NCBI GenBank assembly: GCA_017651065.1
Contig: JAGCDP010000055.1
Span: 62,001-126,000, forward strand
Length of the DNA stretch: 64,000 bases
DNA from: Treponema sp.
GTDB lineage: Bacteria; Spirochaetota; Spirochaetia; Treponematales; Treponemataceae
Direction: 5' to 3'
Part shown: piece by piece, positions 63,701-64,000 of the stretch
Numbering within the stretch: position 1 is the first letter of the stretch
Layout of the letters: every line of letters begins with the position of its first letter
Translations under genes and position numbers: made by a program
Notes under the pieces: model-generated
What the model was told of the DNA's origin: nothing
Database searches by the model: none
What the model saw: only the letters and a program-made list of their open reading frames with translations

Positions 63701-64000
63701 AATTATGTTTCAATAGATGTTGTAAAAGGAGATTCTACAGCAAATGATATAGTAGTTGCCACCTGGTACGATTCTTTAAACGAAAAATGGTATTACAGTT
63801 ATAAGAAAAATCCTTATACTGATAATGATATGGCAGCAAGTCCTTCTGCAACACCAGCTGATGGTAATTGGAGAAAACCTATAGAACTTGCTTCAAAAGC
63901 TGGAGAAAATTGTCAGATTGTAGTTGATAAGGTTGGAGGAATCCATATAGCAGCTTATGATACTGTAGATGCAAATTTAATTTATGCATACCTTTCAAGC
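54794..64000 (+). CDS. Giant multidomain Ig-like surface lipoprotein, 3' end beyond window
   Basis: One frame is open from the ATG (GAGG seven bases upstream) to the window edge, 3069 codons without stop. A lipoprotein signal ends in SIIS before C23. The body is a chain of beta-sandwich modules linked by DxxxP motifs, such as DNTPP (~139), DKTAPTVTI (~1057), NQDTDRPVI (~1190), DNTVPEISF (~1477), NGDRPAVEI (~1630) and YDNKAPDF (~1923). These are typical of bacterial Ig-like repeats. After ~2690 the character changes to propeller-like repeats (LLAYYDDLNGQIRFRYG, VATWYDSLNEKWYYSY, GGIHIAAYDTVDANLIYAY). It is probably a cell-surface adhesin or glycan-binding protein; function is inference. It is not visible to finders that require a stop codon. 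Confidence 0.85.
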   Translation, partial: MLKKRIAKACFFSFLFLVSIISCEIGLGGAVDTQPPSISIESPKVDAVIRDVFAITGTWTDDGSITSVEAELKRTDGKGTPIRLGGTFETDKDKREKGTWKVLVDYQANNIIDGTYQATVYAKDNGKHETSQSTTFSVDNTPPILILSRPGTTITSNDFDSYGKKITLEGKATDDNNVGLIELSVYKEPDCLGEPLTTVGLKNVPLTVEQDVTEEGEEKYEAIYRENDTEDKDSKGTANRYFKIKVYDDAERIPLDASDAREDDDKGNCADYYYTDEGLANALEKAGKITNLYHIQNGTLTTDDDEIIQGLENTVTTGKFSVNPKNNPTFIVNSRNAFNPAAGITLDDPDFQLTAGNSYLEVEVTPGLDKKPINVLTVAVALVECDKFGVYDEDNPQKIYLTNTGHTEAGSYPDVKITKSGTSYKFKTSKQIGKTNYTGLNTGHYYRVLVEGKDVSGNEILCDDNYSFKLVASGDKIELGGHGEPDYISQNQESWTGNHAVFKIILNWNGGESPYYIYRDNETTPITVTSQTNVNGENKWQAEEEFNYTKLSGLGFPETISYKMKKNGDVISTTTIINLNYDSVVQSISNVNLKTVGETKKDYYNETEDKYYVGNTADARFEISGIATDDTGIESVTLNIPGILPVTINNKSRFNFTNLDLSSLTSEVEAQIVATDLAGNQITSSITIVPDTSAPYSVDEIDSTSKNLEMRLGSTDNNDINPGDAGWDDNKDTDVGGKYGNGTFGNTKTLELRGDIKDNGSGLAKIYYMIDTQEHLIPEQEQNEDDNTYEARVKDYIYNLKQTVISKKKVITPLVKPETKRVFYNVIKKEGNPDSAAIFPNSTQFTTEANSKGYYKFYKEVESTFKDNITGLEEGNNYLILVAEDNVGNTEIISTDVFFNGQTQKFINYSINIDITAPSDITNKTASGIIFTNGSDMPLLWGTVSDKCESGAAAAGIDSLILSRDGEDTTLKADLLVINDASDEALSEFVEGLNITTAELAELKTAAGSDPTLVIWKKDITALLPSESKTVSISATAKDASGTGNETPSVIATVTIDKTAPTVTINAESPSDADADTNDCEINGTISIAGTSDDENGIDSVVGLYYKVYTETEPSVPAANTEIPETGNDGWYKVSASASGKTNWKITGINTAKLDGTNTIADNTKVCFTVAVKDKAGNIGYSAAKPVVINQDTDRPVINLSTLQLTYTDENSVAQKMDSTHPVWLNSSNFSGTITDDDGAVEYVKIIAKAATDNTTPTTTEWNNAVNCYKNGIWTSPNFADNSIRIYIQVKEKGEEGKTFTSNIASTTAGSYGPKIIDVNSEKFGYTGNGNTADDLIYVKVDTQTPTLPSVLYFASDTLYTESQVTSAISDSDWNDAKILMRTDRFGGSKKYLYIKYKGFDANGVYSITPTLPSSTLKLTKEIPQAVDADKYKEYISCFDISTLESGLNKLEINIIDNATASSGQTGNSEFFDVTVDNTVPEISFSNYTSGSQVYGSSSVTLRGTTSDTNKVAKVEYALLTGNIPDDFDEWIEITDENAPTHTSALGWQIVFDDKTPQNNPTFTDPYSYHAELLKKALFTLYGVDAAAQANYDETKKVYIWIRATDELGNSGINKIEQGGDGFFLDVIPNGDRPAVEITYPSSNTSVGGSIRITGTTDIQDVAASVSEVYIQIDPSYDSAAGFNPDWATELQTLMTAKGVTSYSIVDDPTATVAGNTQSFADKIGKGIRSQGSSKLNWFLRINENKEFNSKVGGSNRKIAIRAYAISSTGKVSVSELCTCEIDPEAPIFGGTDPLRFVQYTDSTMTVESASRNFENGVYLKGQWYLVGSIEDDSGIRQITLDETNIVWTEGSGDSEVVKTDGTNRASPNTIPSSVSKFKNYTLRIPVGNTTADSFGKIDYEISATDGSESQTGNELKFTIYYDNKAPDFTMSKGNGKDLVENGKIYQSNGAYTVQGSFAEASEGQNNQSGFKRIAMFFTRVRTVSGAKGLYILDPMLDSGSEGDANFIKIADISNTGTETCITNVEKKNGLYWRKTTGTLENTNELTITETSLITDKTVRKGGICMVDNVIYRISRITGTKITLDGTLTDFNTAKPVYFAYAQIIDNLSQESGSTVVYTNNDVITNGDGDCMIEGVQFAGGEYNWNASLDSSNMLDGNVTMGFVAFDAAGNYTEKSIAQKVSNNAPRIAGVIFGTDTNLNGQVDDNELIQSYATVYTGITNVRDGKEYNGQNESGELITSYEIPVSINVKGAVKVKPMIVGGNTALGWQYTYINKSGETKSTTPTAYSGVGHSYDGSVRTDDLKIDIYLKDFLEKQIKEGQQNLKFTIWDKTDGSTLGDESTGSAKAEVILPVNIIIADSVYPEAVVYPFFWKGKDENSVYQNNPKNGHIELESELPVSFTSNGSGTLDRDPKVSGMITFDGLASDNVIVDKIKVAIPGYNSGNEFVIAQRDASATDTDGWTSANLYYKKGDEVKANASLTGDAAKPWVFELISDEYDEDGKNIITFRFHFNTEMISTKALANASVKFTAMDKGSPALNGNEVGYSNAKSSTPGNTSTTTAAPTGCYKIDIVPYITRIKTTLSDLKKNNPSVYARSAKGNYSVSASEILNIEGFNVSGGTLKFEKTGGGTVTASYNANAGGEGVGGYAIPATAKSGNLVVTVGTIDSLNNSNNNEAKGSYTGTVNLTENPTGVKSVYDNYYNRQPNGDNNNLLTDDVVLDIWQFKDAGISQTSGYITEPIMKINPKNGMLNFGFNSGPANYCMANGQNTSYTTWVGNYARFSTCGFTVDENGVTHGITVGLDTNPNSGSAGRMEYMTSAWGTSELNTNGNYQGKNASRFETIGAPGGTYNSVTFNSWVFLEDRLASPSIATAVHGDNTYILLAYYDDLNGQIRFRYGNIADRNRNIDSYGMTFGGFVDQNQYKVPNANGTLTGNNFGDTGDGNHKSFDSNRKPEAFSIIASSSTTAKYSNYVSIDVVKGDSTANDIVVATWYDSLNEKWYYSYKKNPYTDNDMAASPSATPADGNWRKPIELASKAGENCQIVVDKVGGIHIAAYDTVDANLIYAYLSS

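Overview
The window looks like chromosomal DNA around the replication origin of a spirochaete, most likely a host-associated Treponema. I infer this from the gene order dnaA-dnaN-recF-dciA-like-rpmH-rnpA-yidD-yidC-jag, the paired 7TMR-DISM receptor cyclases, relaxed spirochaetal lipoboxes, frequent TTG/GTG starts, an NSS symporter and a giant Ig-like lipoprotein. Species cannot be named from sequence alone. Coding density is high. No tRNA, rRNA, CRISPR array, prophage or transposase is visible.

Left part (1-14 kb). A DAHP synthase gene, cut by the window edge, is read leftward behind a tyrosine-codon leader peptide with mutually exclusive antiterminator and terminator helices. Next come an unknown protein, a membrane HD-GYP protein, a UvrD-type helicase carrying a repeat element inside its reading frame, a glycosidase-like protein and a YgjV-GNAT fusion. 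Two overlapping 7TMR-DISM/class III cyclase genes follow; their active-site losses are complementary, so they may form an obligate heterodimer. They lie downstream of a three-gene transhydrogenase operon, pntAA-pntAB-pntB.

Middle part (14-35 kb). A four-gene operon (GH36 alpha-galactosidase, GT-B-like protein, TetR regulator, GPH sugar symporter) has a perfect palindromic operator at its promoter. It is followed by a composite receiver/GGDEF/EAL/PAS/kinase-like protein, DUF763 and DUF3737 proteins, a tandem esterase-like protein, a YjbR/MmcQ protein, a MATE exporter, a chemoreceptor, a TrmB-like regulator, ddh and lysA (meso-diaminopimelate to lysine), and a J-domain protein.

Origin part (35-51 kb). 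A 1.3 kb gene-free stretch holds six parS-like sites in 433 bp, flanked by consensus DnaA boxes. gyrA and gyrB point left; dnaA and everything after it to 51 kb point right. The AT-rich dnaA-dnaN spacer has a DnaA box and DnaA-trio-like repeats and is the best oriC candidate. The rpmH-rnpA-yidD-yidC-jag block is followed by two exported proteins, one a cyclophilin-FKBP fusion.

Right part (51-64 kb). This holds a small membrane protein/XRE pair, an NSS symporter, a solute-binding-like protein, and the first 3069 codons of a giant multidomain lipoprotein that runs off the window.

Two themes run through the whole window. At least seven genes lack a Shine-Dalgarno sequence and have a -10 hexamer ending exactly six bases before the start codon, which predicts leaderless mRNAs. 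Several families of short palindromic repeats occupy most intergenic gaps and one has entered uvrD in frame.
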